Positions 29,687 through 37,782 of a stretch of DNA of 64,000 nt are shown in pieces (position 1 is the first letter of the stretch; each line of letters begins with the position of its first letter). The notes beneath the pieces were generated by a model. The model made no database searches. It had not been told where the DNA came from and worked only from the letters and a program-made list of their open reading frames with translations. The stretch comes from Bacteroidota bacterium (GTDB taxonomy: Bacteria; Bacteroidota; Bacteroidia; Flavobacteriales; Flavobacteriaceae), in NCBI GenBank assembly GCA_024279425.1, contig JAJRRO010000028.1, positions 1 through 64,000 on the forward strand, given 5' to 3'. Position numbers and translations under genes: made by a program.

Positions 29687-29946
29687 GGTTCTTAAGAATT
29701 TTTATTTAAAATATATTGGTTGCTTCAATTTTATACGGATATTGCCAACATCAATCAATAGTTATGATAACGGAAGTTGAAGAAATGGCTTTAATCTGTG
29801 CTGCTATAGAGATTGTCTCATTTTAGGCTTTGTGATAACGTTCCTTGCCCGGGTCTGTCACCCTGACTAGTATCATCAATAGCTATCCAAATGCTCTTGT
29901 CTTGAAACGTTCTTCAACACTTTATCCATATGAAAGAAAAGAGATA
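29687..29946. other. Gap between the GH88 and CE7-like genes
   Basis: No coding sequence was supported here. It should contain the leader of the minus-strand esterase gene; no clear promoter motif was found. Confidence 0.35.
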
Positions 29947-31137
29947 TTAATTAGATTTAAATCTTTTTTCCCTGAGCATTGCTTCCAAAAAATAATAATC
30001 CCCGTAGACGATAGGCCCATCAATCTCATCATTCGCAGGCCAATTTCCCGTACTAGAATCTAAAATAAAGGGTCCTTCTTTATTCTCTAGAATGTACTTC
30101 TTTGATTTAAGTGTCTCTAAAACCTTTTGAGAATAAACCACATATTTCTTGTTTTCGGTATATGAATATAATTCAAATAAGGCAGAAGCGACTATTGCAG
30201 ATGCAGATACGTCTCTTGGAGCATTTGGAATATTAGGATCTGCGAAATCCCAATAGGGTATACCATCTTCAGGTAAATTTTTATGTTTTAGATAATATGT
30301 TGCTGTTAGCTCTGCCTGATTAAGGTATGAAATCTCCTTTGTATATCTATATGCCATTGTATATCCATATATAGCCCATGCCTGACCTCTGGCCCAAGAA
30401 GATTCATCGTTGAACCCTTGATGGGTCATCTTATTCCTGACCGTTCCATGAATGGTATCATAATCCACTACATGATAAGTGCTATTATCAACTCTGAAGT
30501 GATTCTCTAGTGTTGTATTGGCATGCTGTACGGCTAATTGATGATAAATGCTGTCGCCAGAAATTTTAGTGGCCTCGAACAACAGCTCTAGATTCATCAT
30601 ATTATCTATGATAACAGGAAATTCCCATAAATCCTTACCAAAGTCCCATGAAAGTATGCTACCGACATTTTTGTTGAATCTTTTACTTAAAGAACGTGCG
30701 GCTTCTAAAATTACATTTTGATATTCCTTTTTTTCAATAGCTTTGTGTCCTGTGCCAAAACTGCAGTAAATCATAAACCCGGTATCATGTGATCTATCGT
30801 TGTATTTTTCTTTTTCCATAAAAGCAGTCCATTCGATTGCTTTTTCCATGTATTCCATATTTTCTGTAAGTTGGTATAGAAGCCATAGACTACCAGGGAA
30901 AAAACCACTTGTCCAATCTTTTGATCCATTTTTCCTAATAACTTTAGTTTTGGTTGACATACTCCTAGGAAAAGCTAAGGAATCTGCCCTATACTCAAGA
31001 AGTTTTCGATATCTTATTTCCAAAAGCGAATCAATATCTGCTGTTATCATTTCATTCTTTGAGGTGTTATTCGACTTACATGCCACAAAAAACGATAAAC
31101 ATCCTATGATGATACCCAAATATTTTATTTTAAACAT
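29947..31137 (-). CDS. GH88 unsaturated glucuronyl hydrolase, lipoprotein
   Basis: 396 aa with a lipoprotein signal (SFFVAC, Cys20). An alpha6/alpha6-barrel hydrolase that adds water to the 4,5-double bond left by lyases, releasing an unsaturated uronate which opens to 4-deoxy-5-keto-uronate. The two acids of the family are visible: D118 in SHDTGF and D178 in IIDNMMNLELL, matching D88 and D149 of the characterised Bacillus UGL. The substrate-binding region SSWARGQAWAIYG is also present. It supplies the substrate for KduI, encoded divergently about 200 bp away. The assignment to GH88 rather than GH105 is by these motifs. Sulfate tolerance is not predictable. Confidence 0.93.
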   Translation of the reverse strand: MFKIKYLGIIIGCLSFFVACKSNNTSKNEMITADIDSLLEIRYRKLLEYRADSLAFPRSMSTKTKVIRKNGSKDWTSGFFPGSLWLLYQLTENMEYMEKAIEWTAFMEKEKYNDRSHDTGFMIYCSFGTGHKAIEKKEYQNVILEAARSLSKRFNKNVGSILSWDFGKDLWEFPVIIDNMMNLELLFEATKISGDSIYHQLAVQHANTTLENHFRVDNSTYHVVDYDTIHGTVRNKMTHQGFNDESSWARGQAWAIYGYTMAYRYTKEISYLNQAELTATYYLKHKNLPEDGIPYWDFADPNIPNAPRDVSASAIVASALFELYSYTENKKYVVYSQKVLETLKSKKYILENKEGPFILDSSTGNWPANDEIDGPIVYGDYYFLEAMLREKRFKSN

Positions 31138-31229
31138 ATATGTATTGGTTTTGTTTTAATAGAAACATCGCGTTTAGTTACTGGAAACCCCAATATAACA
31201 ATGTAAAAATAGTCTTTTTTTGAGTATTT

Positions 31230-31245
31230 ATACAATCGATTGTAT
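31230..31245. promoter_or_regulatory. Candidate LacI-type operator between GH88 and kduI
   Basis: ATACAATCGATTGTAT is a perfect 16-bp palindrome with the central CG typical of LacI-family sites. It sits in the divergent promoter region, about 94 bp before kduI and 93 bp before the GH88 gene. A TAnnTTTG-like -7 box (TATTTTTG, 31253-31260) lies directly downstream on the plus strand, though no TTG is found at ideal spacing. Binding by the regulator encoded at 3340-4359 is a guess. Confidence 0.55.
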
Positions 31246-31338
31246 TATTTCTTATTTTTGTAAAAAATCGCTCTTAAATCCATAAAGTAGTTTAAAAGCA
31301 ATTCTAAAATACACTTTCTTTATAAAATAAAAAACAAA

Positions 31339-32178
31339 ATGTCAACAACTTACGAAACAAGATATGCATCAAGCCCAGAAGCTATAAAACAGTACAGCAC
31401 AACATTGTTGAGGAGTGAGTTCCTTATTGATAATCTTATGCAAGAAGGAAAAATCAATCTGACCTATACTCACTATGACCGATATATTGCAGGTTCAGTG
31501 GTTCCATTGAACACTTTGAAGTTAGAAGCTATAGACCCTTTAAAGTCATCTTATTTTTTAGAACGTAGGGAATTGGGCGTCATCAATGTTGGTGAGAGCG
31601 GTTCTATTGAGGTCGATGGAACTTTATATGCTTTGGAACATAGAGATGCATTATATATTGGCATGGGTAACAAAGAAATTGTTTTCAAAAGCGATAACGC
31701 AGACAAACCCGCAAAATTCTATTTGAATTCTGCCCCTGCACATACTAATTATCCGACCCGAAAAGTAAGCTTGACCGAAGCCAATAAATTAGAACTAGGT
31801 TCTATGGTGACGGCAAACCATCGTACCGTGAGCCAAATGATAATAGGTGGTGTAGTGACAACCTGCCAATTACAAATGGGGATGACAACACTAAAAACAG
31901 GAAGTGTGTGGAACACAATGCCAGCCCATGTACACGACCGTCGTATGGAAATATATTTCTATTTGGATATGCCAGAGGAACAAGCAGTATGCCATTTCAT
32001 GGGACAGCCTACCGAAACCAGACATATTTGGGTGCATAACCATCAAGCGGTCATCTCACCGCCATGGTCTATCCATTGCGGTTCGGGAACATCAAACTAT
32101 ACTTTTATTTGGGGAATGGCCGGTGAAAATTTGGATTACAATGATATGGATGTAGCAAAGATTACAGAATTAAGATAA
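31339..32178 (+). CDS. kduI: 5-dehydro-4-deoxy-D-glucuronate isomerase
   Basis: 279 aa cytoplasmic isomerase converting 4-deoxy-L-threo-5-hexosulose uronate (DKI) to 3-deoxy-D-glycero-2,5-hexodiulosonate (DKII). The cupin zinc ligands are in place: H197, H199 and E204 in MPAHVHDRRME, and H246 in WSIHCGSG. The length equals that of the E. coli enzyme. It is followed directly by kduD, the next step of the pathway, with the kduD ATG 6 bp after this stop. It links extracellular lyase/GH88 action to central metabolism. Confidence 0.97.
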   Translation: MSTTYETRYASSPEAIKQYSTTLLRSEFLIDNLMQEGKINLTYTHYDRYIAGSVVPLNTLKLEAIDPLKSSYFLERRELGVINVGESGSIEVDGTLYALEHRDALYIGMGNKEIVFKSDNADKPAKFYLNSAPAHTNYPTRKVSLTEANKLELGSMVTANHRTVSQMIIGGVVTTCQLQMGMTTLKTGSVWNTMPAHVHDRRMEIYFYLDMPEEQAVCHFMGQPTETRHIWVHNHQAVISPPWSIHCGSGTSNYTFIWGMAGENLDYNDMDVAKITELR

Positions 32179-32184
32179 TTGGAT

Positions 32185-32979
32185 ATGAGAATTTCGTTGT
32201 TTGATTTAAAAGGAAAAGTGGCATTGGTAACAGGAAGTACACATGGATTAGGAATGGCTATGGCCAAAGGTCTTGGTAAGGCCGGAGCTACGATAATCGT
32301 GAATGGGAATTCTTCCCAAGAAAAAGTTGATGAAGCCGTCAAGTTTTATGAGGCTGAGAAAATAAAGGCTGTAGGGTACAAGTTTAATGTTGCCGATGAA
32401 GCTGAAGTTATCGAGGCGGTTCAAAAGATCCATCGTGAAGTCGGCCCTATTGATATCCTCATCAACAATGCGGGCATTATAAAGCGTACACCACTTGAAG
32501 AAATGGAAGTGGCCGACTTTAAAGAAGTTATAAACATAGATTTAGTAAGTCCGTTTATAGTTTCTAAACATGTGGTAAAAAGTATGATAATTAGAAAACA
32601 AGGGAAAATCATTAATATATGCTCCATGATGAGTGAATTGGGCAGAAATACAGTTGGCGCTTATGCGGCTGCAAAGGGTGGGCTGAAAATGTTGACACAA
32701 AATATGGCGACGGAATGGGCCAAGCACAATATTCAAATCAATGGAATCGGTCCCGGATATTTTGCAACAACGCAAACTACTTCAATTAGAGTTGATGGTC
32801 ATCCGTTTAACGAATTTATTATTAATAGAACTCCAGCTGCTAAATGGGGGAATCCCAAGGATTTAGAAGGTGCAGCCATTTTTTTGGCGTCTAAAGCCAG
32901 TGATTTTGTAAATGGTCATATCTTGTATGTCGATGGCGGAATTCTTGCAACGATAGGAAAACCTTTAGACGAAAATTAA
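32185..32979 (+). CDS. kduD: 2-dehydro-3-deoxy-D-gluconate 5-dehydrogenase (SDR)
   Basis: 264 aa from ATG 32185; a TTG at 32179 would add two residues. A classical short-chain dehydrogenase: cofactor motif TGSTHGLG (16-23), NNAG (94-97), and catalytic S147, Y160 and K164 (YAAAK). It reduces DKII to 2-keto-3-deoxygluconate with NAD(P)H. Directly downstream of kduI, so the two form the standard pair. The kinase and aldolase that would finish the pathway are not in the window. Confidence 0.95.
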   Translation: MRISLFDLKGKVALVTGSTHGLGMAMAKGLGKAGATIIVNGNSSQEKVDEAVKFYEAEKIKAVGYKFNVADEAEVIEAVQKIHREVGPIDILINNAGIIKRTPLEEMEVADFKEVINIDLVSPFIVSKHVVKSMIIRKQGKIINICSMMSELGRNTVGAYAAAKGGLKMLTQNMATEWAKHNIQINGIGPGYFATTQTTSIRVDGHPFNEFIINRTPAAKWGNPKDLEGAAIFLASKASDFVNGHILYVDGGILATIGKPLDEN

Positions 32980-32991
32980 CACCAACTAATT

Positions 32992-34167
32992 ATGCGCAAC
33001 TATCTCCTAATTCTCATCGCAAGCATTTTTATCACTTGTTCGCATAAAGAACAGAAGAATAAAATAATCGTAATCAAAAACATACTGAACATAGATAGGT
33101 CTTTTGAAACTGTAGAGCTTGCCAAAGAATTATTTGGCATGAACGGGCAGAAAAAATTAGAGCTATATGGCATTAGAGATATGGATTCCAAAGAATTTCT
33201 AGTCACTCAACCCATTGATAATGATGGTGATGGAATCTATGACGTTCTATTGTTTCAACCTAAGATTTTAAAGCGGTCGGAAAAAAAGTTTGAAATTGTA
33301 CTAAATGCACCTACTTTAGAAAAAGATAGCGTTATGAGTTGTTATTCAAGATTCGTTCCTGAAAGAACAGATGATTACGCCTGGGAAAATAATAGAGTAG
33401 CCTTTCGAACCTATGGCCCCATGGCGCAGAAAATGGTGGAGGAGGGTATTTCTGGGGGCACGCTATCAAGTGGTATTGATGCATGGTTAAAAAAGGTAGA
33501 ATATCCCATTATAAATAAGTGGTATGAAAAAACTACTACAGGAAAGGGCAGCTATCATAAAGATACAGGAGAAGGTCTTGACAATTTTCATGTAGGAAAT
33601 AGCAGAGGAGTTGGTGGTACTGCGGTAAAAGTGGATAGCATTTATTTTTTTTCCAAAAATTTTATTTCTTGGAAGACTATGAGCAATGGCCCCATACGAA
33701 CTAGTTTTACATTGGAGTATAATAATTGGTCAGCTGGTGGTACAATTATTAAAGAGGTTAAAAACATTTCTTTGGATTTTGGTAGTAATTTATCTAGATA
33801 CGAAGTCCTTATCGAAGGAAAAAATCAAATCTCCGCGGGTCTAACATTACATGAAAACGATGGAGTCGTAAATGCCAATGCTGCTAATGGTTATATTAGC
33901 TACTGGCAACCGCATGAAAACTCCGAATTGGGTATGGCAATAGTAGTTCCACAAGAATATTATAATGGGCATGAAAAATACGAGACTCCGGAATTAGATT
34001 TAAGTAACCTATTCGTCTATTTAAAAGTAATGAACAACAAGGTTATATATTATGCGGGTTTTGGATGGAAAGAGAACGGTCAATTTAAAACGAACAAAGA
34101 ATGGGAAAACTATTTGGAGCAGTTTTCCAAAAAAATTAACAATCCACTTATCATAGAAATTAGATAA
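32992..34167 (+). CDS. DUF4861 lipoprotein
   Basis: 391 aa with a lipoprotein signal (SIFITC, Cys16). It matches the DUF4861 pattern: an N-terminal beta domain (KIIVIKNILNIDRSFETVELAK; the calcium-like DNDGDGIYD near 77-85), the central WLKKVEYPIINKWYE, and HVGNSRGVGGTAVKVD, then a C-terminal beta-sandwich with SYWQPHENSELGMAIVVP. Proteins of this family occur in uronate-polysaccharide loci next to GH88/GH105 and KduI/D, and it lies 12 bp after kduD. A role as an enzyme on unsaturated uronyl oligosaccharides is plausible but unproved; no catalytic residues can be named with confidence. Confidence 0.85.
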   Translation: MRNYLLILIASIFITCSHKEQKNKIIVIKNILNIDRSFETVELAKELFGMNGQKKLELYGIRDMDSKEFLVTQPIDNDGDGIYDVLLFQPKILKRSEKKFEIVLNAPTLEKDSVMSCYSRFVPERTDDYAWENNRVAFRTYGPMAQKMVEEGISGGTLSSGIDAWLKKVEYPIINKWYEKTTTGKGSYHKDTGEGLDNFHVGNSRGVGGTAVKVDSIYFFSKNFISWKTMSNGPIRTSFTLEYNNWSAGGTIIKEVKNISLDFGSNLSRYEVLIEGKNQISAGLTLHENDGVVNANAANGYISYWQPHENSELGMAIVVPQEYYNGHEKYETPELDLSNLFVYLKVMNNKVIYYAGFGWKENGQFKTNKEWENYLEQFSKKINNPLIIEIR

Positions 34168-34182
34168 AATCCTCACGAATTA

Positions 34183-34411
34183 ATGTTCAAAATTGAACCT
34201 AAAGAAAATAGAATGATTAATAATTCAAATACTAGAAGAAATTTTATAAAAAAAACCGCTGCTACTTCTGCTCTATTTATTGCAGGGGGCCTTATTGCCT
34301 CGATTTAGTGCCAAAAGTTATGCCCGTATTTTGGGGTCGAATGAAAGGATAAATGTTTCTATAATGGGTGTTAATAGTCGTGGGAATGCCCTGGCTAATT
34401 TTTTTTCCGGC
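34183..34411 (+). pseudogene. Gfo/Idh/MocA-family oxidoreductase, 5' remnant with Tat signal
   Basis: The frame from ATG 34183 or 34213 encodes the twin-arginine signal NTRRNFIKKTAATSAL and stops at the TAG 34306-34308. Continuing in the +1 frame from 34289 gives ALLPRFSAKSYARILGSNER, then INVSIMGVNSRGNALANFFSG, the start of the NAD-binding fold of secreted Gfo/Idh/MocA proteins. The shift fits one extra G in the G5 run 34285-34289. The match ends at 34411, where the palindrome begins, so about 85% of the gene is missing. The intact gene would have been an exported sugar oxidoreductase following the DUF4861 gene. Confidence 0.75.
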
Positions 34412-34449
34412 TGTATTTACAAATGTGCTCGAGCACATTTGTAAATACA
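34412..34449. repeat. Perfect 38-bp palindrome
   Basis: Each arm is 19 bases, the left arm reading TGTATTTACAAATGTGCTC, centred on CTC|GAG between 34430 and 34431. The two arms match without a mismatch. It sits exactly at the breakpoint between the oxidoreductase remnant and the methyltransferase remnant, 20 bp before the latter's ATG. It could be the operator of a lost restriction-modification unit or a scar of recombination or insertion. Confidence 0.9.
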
Positions 34450-34469
34450 CTAACTTAAATGAATAGATT

Positions 34470-34730
34470 ATGAGTGGAAGTTTATTTTCAGGATGCGGAG
34501 GATTCGATTTAGGATTTAAAAATGCTGGTTTTGAATTAGCTTGGGCCAATGATATCGATAGCGATGCTTGTACAACATATAGGAAAAACATTGGAGAAAT
34601 TATTGAGGGAAGCATTCATGATATTGATATAACTAAACTTTCTAAAATTGATGTATTAACAGCTGGATTCCCTTGCCAGCCTTTTTCTATTGCTGGTTCG
34701 AGAAAAGGTATTAACGATAATAAAGGTACC
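34470..34730 (+). pseudogene. C5-cytosine DNA methyltransferase, N-terminal remnant
   Basis: About 87 codons remain. Motif I ([22 protein letters not shown] binding), the D-I-D segment of motif II, and motif IV with the catalytic Cys69 ([13 protein letters not shown]) are present. The rest of the catalytic domain and the target-recognition domain are gone. The frame then runs on into unrelated hydrolase sequence to 34868. A normal enzyme of this family is over 300 aa, so this cannot methylate DNA. No restriction endonuclease or complete methyltransferase lies nearby. Confidence 0.85.
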
Positions 34731-35023
34731 CTTGTGGATGAAACCATTCAAAGAGCAAGATACCGAGAAGGTTATAAAAAAGAAGTATTTATGAGGAAGG
34801 GAGAAGTCTATAAGCTAGTGCTATCCTTAATGAATACCAGTAATTATTTCAAAAAGGGCACCGGATAAGAATCGAAATCTCCAGTAGCAATTTCCCAAGG
34901 TTTGAGAGAAACTTGAACACCTGAGGCAATAATTATGATGAGTCTATAGGGGTTACGGCCAATAATAAAATTCATCATTCCAAAATGTATCCCTCGCAAA
35001 TTAGATTACCTATAGTGCGGTAG
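34731..35023 (+). pseudogene. CocE/NonD-type hydrolase, C-terminal remnant
   Basis: In frame with the methyltransferase remnant, residues [13 protein letters not shown] ... [20 protein letters not shown] match the C-terminal jelly-roll domain of X-Pro dipeptidyl-peptidase/CocE hydrolases. After 34857 the match continues one frame over as [20 protein letters not shown], then crosses an in-frame TGA where relatives have Gly (NTGGNNYDE-like), and ends IRLPIVR at the TAG 35021-35023. It thus carries a one-base deletion and a nonsense change as well as loss of its whole catalytic N-terminus. Confidence 0.75.
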
Positions 35024-35089
35024 TTGTTAAATAAAGATTCAATTTTAAAGCTTTTATTACCAAAAACCATAAAATTAAAACCCTTAAAA

Positions 35090-36595
35090 ATGAAGAATTC
35101 ATTTCTCTTTCTAACCATAATTCTCATGCTCTTTAGCTGTGACAAAAAAAAAGAAGAAGCTAAGAATCTTGAAAAAACCAAACAAAATGATAAGCCCAAT
35201 ATCATATTGATTGTTTCAGATGATCACGGGACTGATGATTTGGGCTGCTATGGTAACACCGCGATACAAACGCCTCATTTGGATAAACTGGCCTCTGAAG
35301 GAGTCCGGTTCACGAAAGCATATTGCACCACGGCTTCGTGTAGCGCCAGTAGGTCGGTAATTCTTACAGGGCTATATAATCATGCCAACGGGCAATTTGG
35401 ACACGTGCACGGCTACAACCATTTTTCCGCTTTTGACAAGATAAAAAGCTTACCCGTTATCCTAAACGAGCATGGGTACAAAACGGCTAGAATCGGTAAA
35501 TACCACATCGGTCCTGAAAAGGTTTTTCAATTTGACGAAGCCTTAAAGGCAAGTTCTCGAAATTCGATAGAAATGGCCGATATAAGTAACAAGTTTATCA
35601 CCGAGAACAAAGAAAATCCCTTCTTTCTATATTTCTGTACAAGCGATCCTCACAGAGGAGGAGGGAAACTAACAGAAAGCGAATATCAACCCGACAGATT
35701 TGGAAACAAAGACGAGGGTTATGAAGGCGTGAAAAGAGTATTAACACCTGCATTAGATGTTAGTGTTCCTGAGTATTTGCCTGACAATTCGGCCAGTAGA
35801 TCAGAGCTTTCCCAATACTATGAATCAGTAAACCGAATGGATCAAGGTGTAGGCAAATTGGTGCAGCACCTTAAAGATGCCAAAATTTATGATAATACAA
35901 TTATTATTTACATCTCTGACAATGGTATTGCTTTTCCTGGAGCAAAAACCAACTTATACGATCCAGGTATGCGATTGCCTTGTATTATCAGAAATCCGCT
36001 AATCCCAAAAGTAGCCGAAACTTCCGATGCCATGGTCAATTGGGCTGACCTTACACCAACTATTCTCGATTTTGCAGGAATATACAAGCCCAATATGCTA
36101 TTAGATTATATTCCTGAAAAGGGAAAAAGTGAACCTAAAGGTTTGGGTGTTTTTAAGGATTTTCAGGGAAGGTCTTTCAAAGAGGTTATGCAAACGGGGG
36201 ACACTAAAGGATGGGACGAGACTTATGCATCGCACACCTTTCATGAAATTACCATGTATTACCCCATGCGCGTTGCTATGGACAGAAAACATAAACTCAT
36301 CTGGAACATAGCCCATGGATTGGAATACCCATTTGCCTCAGATCTTTGGGCTTCGGCTACTTGGCAAAGCGTTCTAAGCGAAACAGGAGAACAATTGTAC
36401 GGTGCCCGACCGGTGAAAAGTTATCTGAACCGGCCCGAGTTTGAACTTTTCGACTTGCAAGCAGATCCCTTGGAAGCAAAAAATTTGGCCTACAACCCTG
36501 AATACAAAGATGTATTGGATGGCATGAAGGCGAAAATGAAGGCTTTTCAGAAAAATACCAAAGACCCTTGGCACGTGAAATGGACCCATGAATAA
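35090..36595 (+). CDS. Type I sulfatase, lipoprotein
   Basis: 501 aa from ATG 35090, which gives the signal MKNSFLFLTIILMLFSC; the frame opens at 35024 but nothing supports a start there. The formylglycine signature is C84-S-A-S-R88, with metal ligands D44-D45 (VSDDHGTDD) and ISDNGIAFPG near 290. The ASCSASRSVILTG signature and GKYHIGPE segment resemble the sulfamidase/S1_8-like branch, so an N- or O-sulfated hexosamine or uronate is possible. It would act on glycan fragments in the periplasm. It sits downstream of a set of gene remnants, so it may be transcribed on its own. Confidence 0.92.
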   Translation: MKNSFLFLTIILMLFSCDKKKEEAKNLEKTKQNDKPNIILIVSDDHGTDDLGCYGNTAIQTPHLDKLASEGVRFTKAYCTTASCSASRSVILTGLYNHANGQFGHVHGYNHFSAFDKIKSLPVILNEHGYKTARIGKYHIGPEKVFQFDEALKASSRNSIEMADISNKFITENKENPFFLYFCTSDPHRGGGKLTESEYQPDRFGNKDEGYEGVKRVLTPALDVSVPEYLPDNSASRSELSQYYESVNRMDQGVGKLVQHLKDAKIYDNTIIIYISDNGIAFPGAKTNLYDPGMRLPCIIRNPLIPKVAETSDAMVNWADLTPTILDFAGIYKPNMLLDYIPEKGKSEPKGLGVFKDFQGRSFKEVMQTGDTKGWDETYASHTFHEITMYYPMRVAMDRKHKLIWNIAHGLEYPFASDLWASATWQSVLSETGEQLYGARPVKSYLNRPEFELFDLQADPLEAKNLAYNPEYKDVLDGMKAKMKAFQKNTKDPWHVKWTHE

Positions 36596-37023
36596 TATAT
36601 ATGGATATATCATTGGTAAGCAACTACAACATAGAATTCTTTATTCTATTAATGAAAATTTCTTGGCGTCATTTGGTGCAAAAGAATCCTTTTGAAGGTA
36701 AACCAACATTGAAGTTATATTCTGAGTTTATCAAAAAAGGCTTTTTTCCTGTATCATTGTGGTGCATCTGTTTAAACTAGAAAATCATTGGCAACGACCA
36801 ATAAATCCAGCATATTGTTTCCGTTATAGTCATGAACGATAATATCAGGGAAGAAAGATATTGGGGTATATTCCAACAGCGGTTTATTTCAAACTTTCCT
36901 TTACTAACATTAATTAAGTGTGCCGATGTCCTAACTTTATGCCCTGTTATAAGTCCTTTTAAAGGGACACCCTTTTTTACTGTAAGATTTAATTTGCAGG
37001 CCTAATAAGGTTAGACTTATAAA
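36596..37023. other. Intergenic region between the polysaccharide locus and the permease array
   Basis: No intact gene. It contains a minus-strand FG-GAP/UnbV remnant (36750-36863). The segment around 36958-36975 has a short AAAGGG/CCCTTT inverted repeat downstream of the ATPase gene's stop, without a strong T tract. Confidence 0.4.
36750..36863 (-). pseudogene. Remnant of an FG-GAP/UnbV repeat protein
   Basis: The minus strand encodes KPLLEYTPISFFPDIIVHDYN followed by GNNMLDLLVVANDF, between stop codons. It matches the closing FG-GAP repeat of UnbV-type proteins such as the one at 11976 (the calcium-loop pattern DxNGNxxLD, then the GN-F motif). No start codon or further repeats remain. Exact limits are approximate. 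Confidence 0.45.
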
Positions 37024-37692
37024 CTACCCTCCAACCTTCCTGCCATCCAATAAATGGATAATGCGTTCACCATATTCCGCATTTTTTTCAGAATGCGTTA
37101 CTTGGATGATGGTTACCCCCTCTTCATTCAGTTGCTTGAAAAGATCCATTATTTCCTCGCCCTGTTTGGAATTCAGATTGCCTGTTGGCTCATCGGCCAA
37201 GATGAGTTTAGGTTTTGAAATGAGGGCACGGGCAACGCCTACCAACTGTTGTTGTCCTCCACTTAGTTGGGTCGGGAACAAATCTTTTTTACCGACGATA
37301 TTAAAGCGATCCAACATATCGGCTACCATCGCCTTGCGTTCGGAACCAGAGATTTTTTTGTAGAGCAAGGGCATTTCCAAATTTTCATAGACCGTAAGTT
37401 CATCGATCAAATGATAAGCCTGGAAAACAAAACCGATATACTGCTTATACAAATTCGCGCGGTGTTTTTCTTTGAGTTGGTGAACAGGTTCGTCCAAAAA
37501 ACTGTATTCACCTTCGTTAAAATCATCGAGCATCCCGATGACATTTAGCAAAGTAGACTTTCCCGATCCGGAAGGCCCCATCACGGAAATAAATTCACCT
37601 TCTTCGACTTCAAAATTGATGTCTTTTAACAGGAAGATACGCTGCCCTCCCGATTGTACCCATTTAAAAATGTTGTTTAGTTGTAAAAGCAT
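37024..37692 (-). CDS. ABC transporter ATP-binding protein (LolD/MacB type)
   Basis: 222 aa, full length. Walker A GPSGSGKST (39-47), Q-loop Q91, signature LSGGQQQ (143-149), Walker B LILADEP with D167-E168, and switch H200. The subfamily is that of LolD, MacB and FtsE, which power FtsX-like permeases working mechanically on periplasmic or outer-membrane substrates rather than as importers. It is the last gene of the minus-strand array (90 bp after the preceding permease) and the only ATPase in the window for ten permeases, so it probably serves several of them. It has no signal or membrane segment. Confidence 0.95.
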   Translation of the reverse strand: MLLQLNNIFKWVQSGGQRIFLLKDINFEVEEGEFISVMGPSGSGKSTLLNVIGMLDDFNEGEYSFLDEPVHQLKEKHRANLYKQYIGFVFQAYHLIDELTVYENLEMPLLYKKISGSERKAMVADMLDRFNIVGKKDLFPTQLSGGQQQLVGVARALISKPKLILADEPTGNLNSKQGEEIMDLFKQLNEEGVTIIQVTHSEKNAEYGERIIHLLDGRKVGG

Positions 37693-37782
37693 TGTTTTTT
37701 CGTTTTTTCATTAATAGTTATTCGTTCATCGATGATAGTTGGCACTTAACTTCGTATTACCTAATATCAACTTTATATTGCT

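Noticed and set aside
31240-31260. A full Bacteroidota promoter (TTG, 17-23 bp, TAnnTTTG) for kduI
   Set aside because: TATTTTTG is present but no TTG occurs at the right distance, so only the palindrome was listed.
34470-34868. A functional DNA cytosine methyltransferase or restriction-modification system
   Set aside because: Only motifs I to IV remain, the frame continues into hydrolase sequence, and no endonuclease is nearby.
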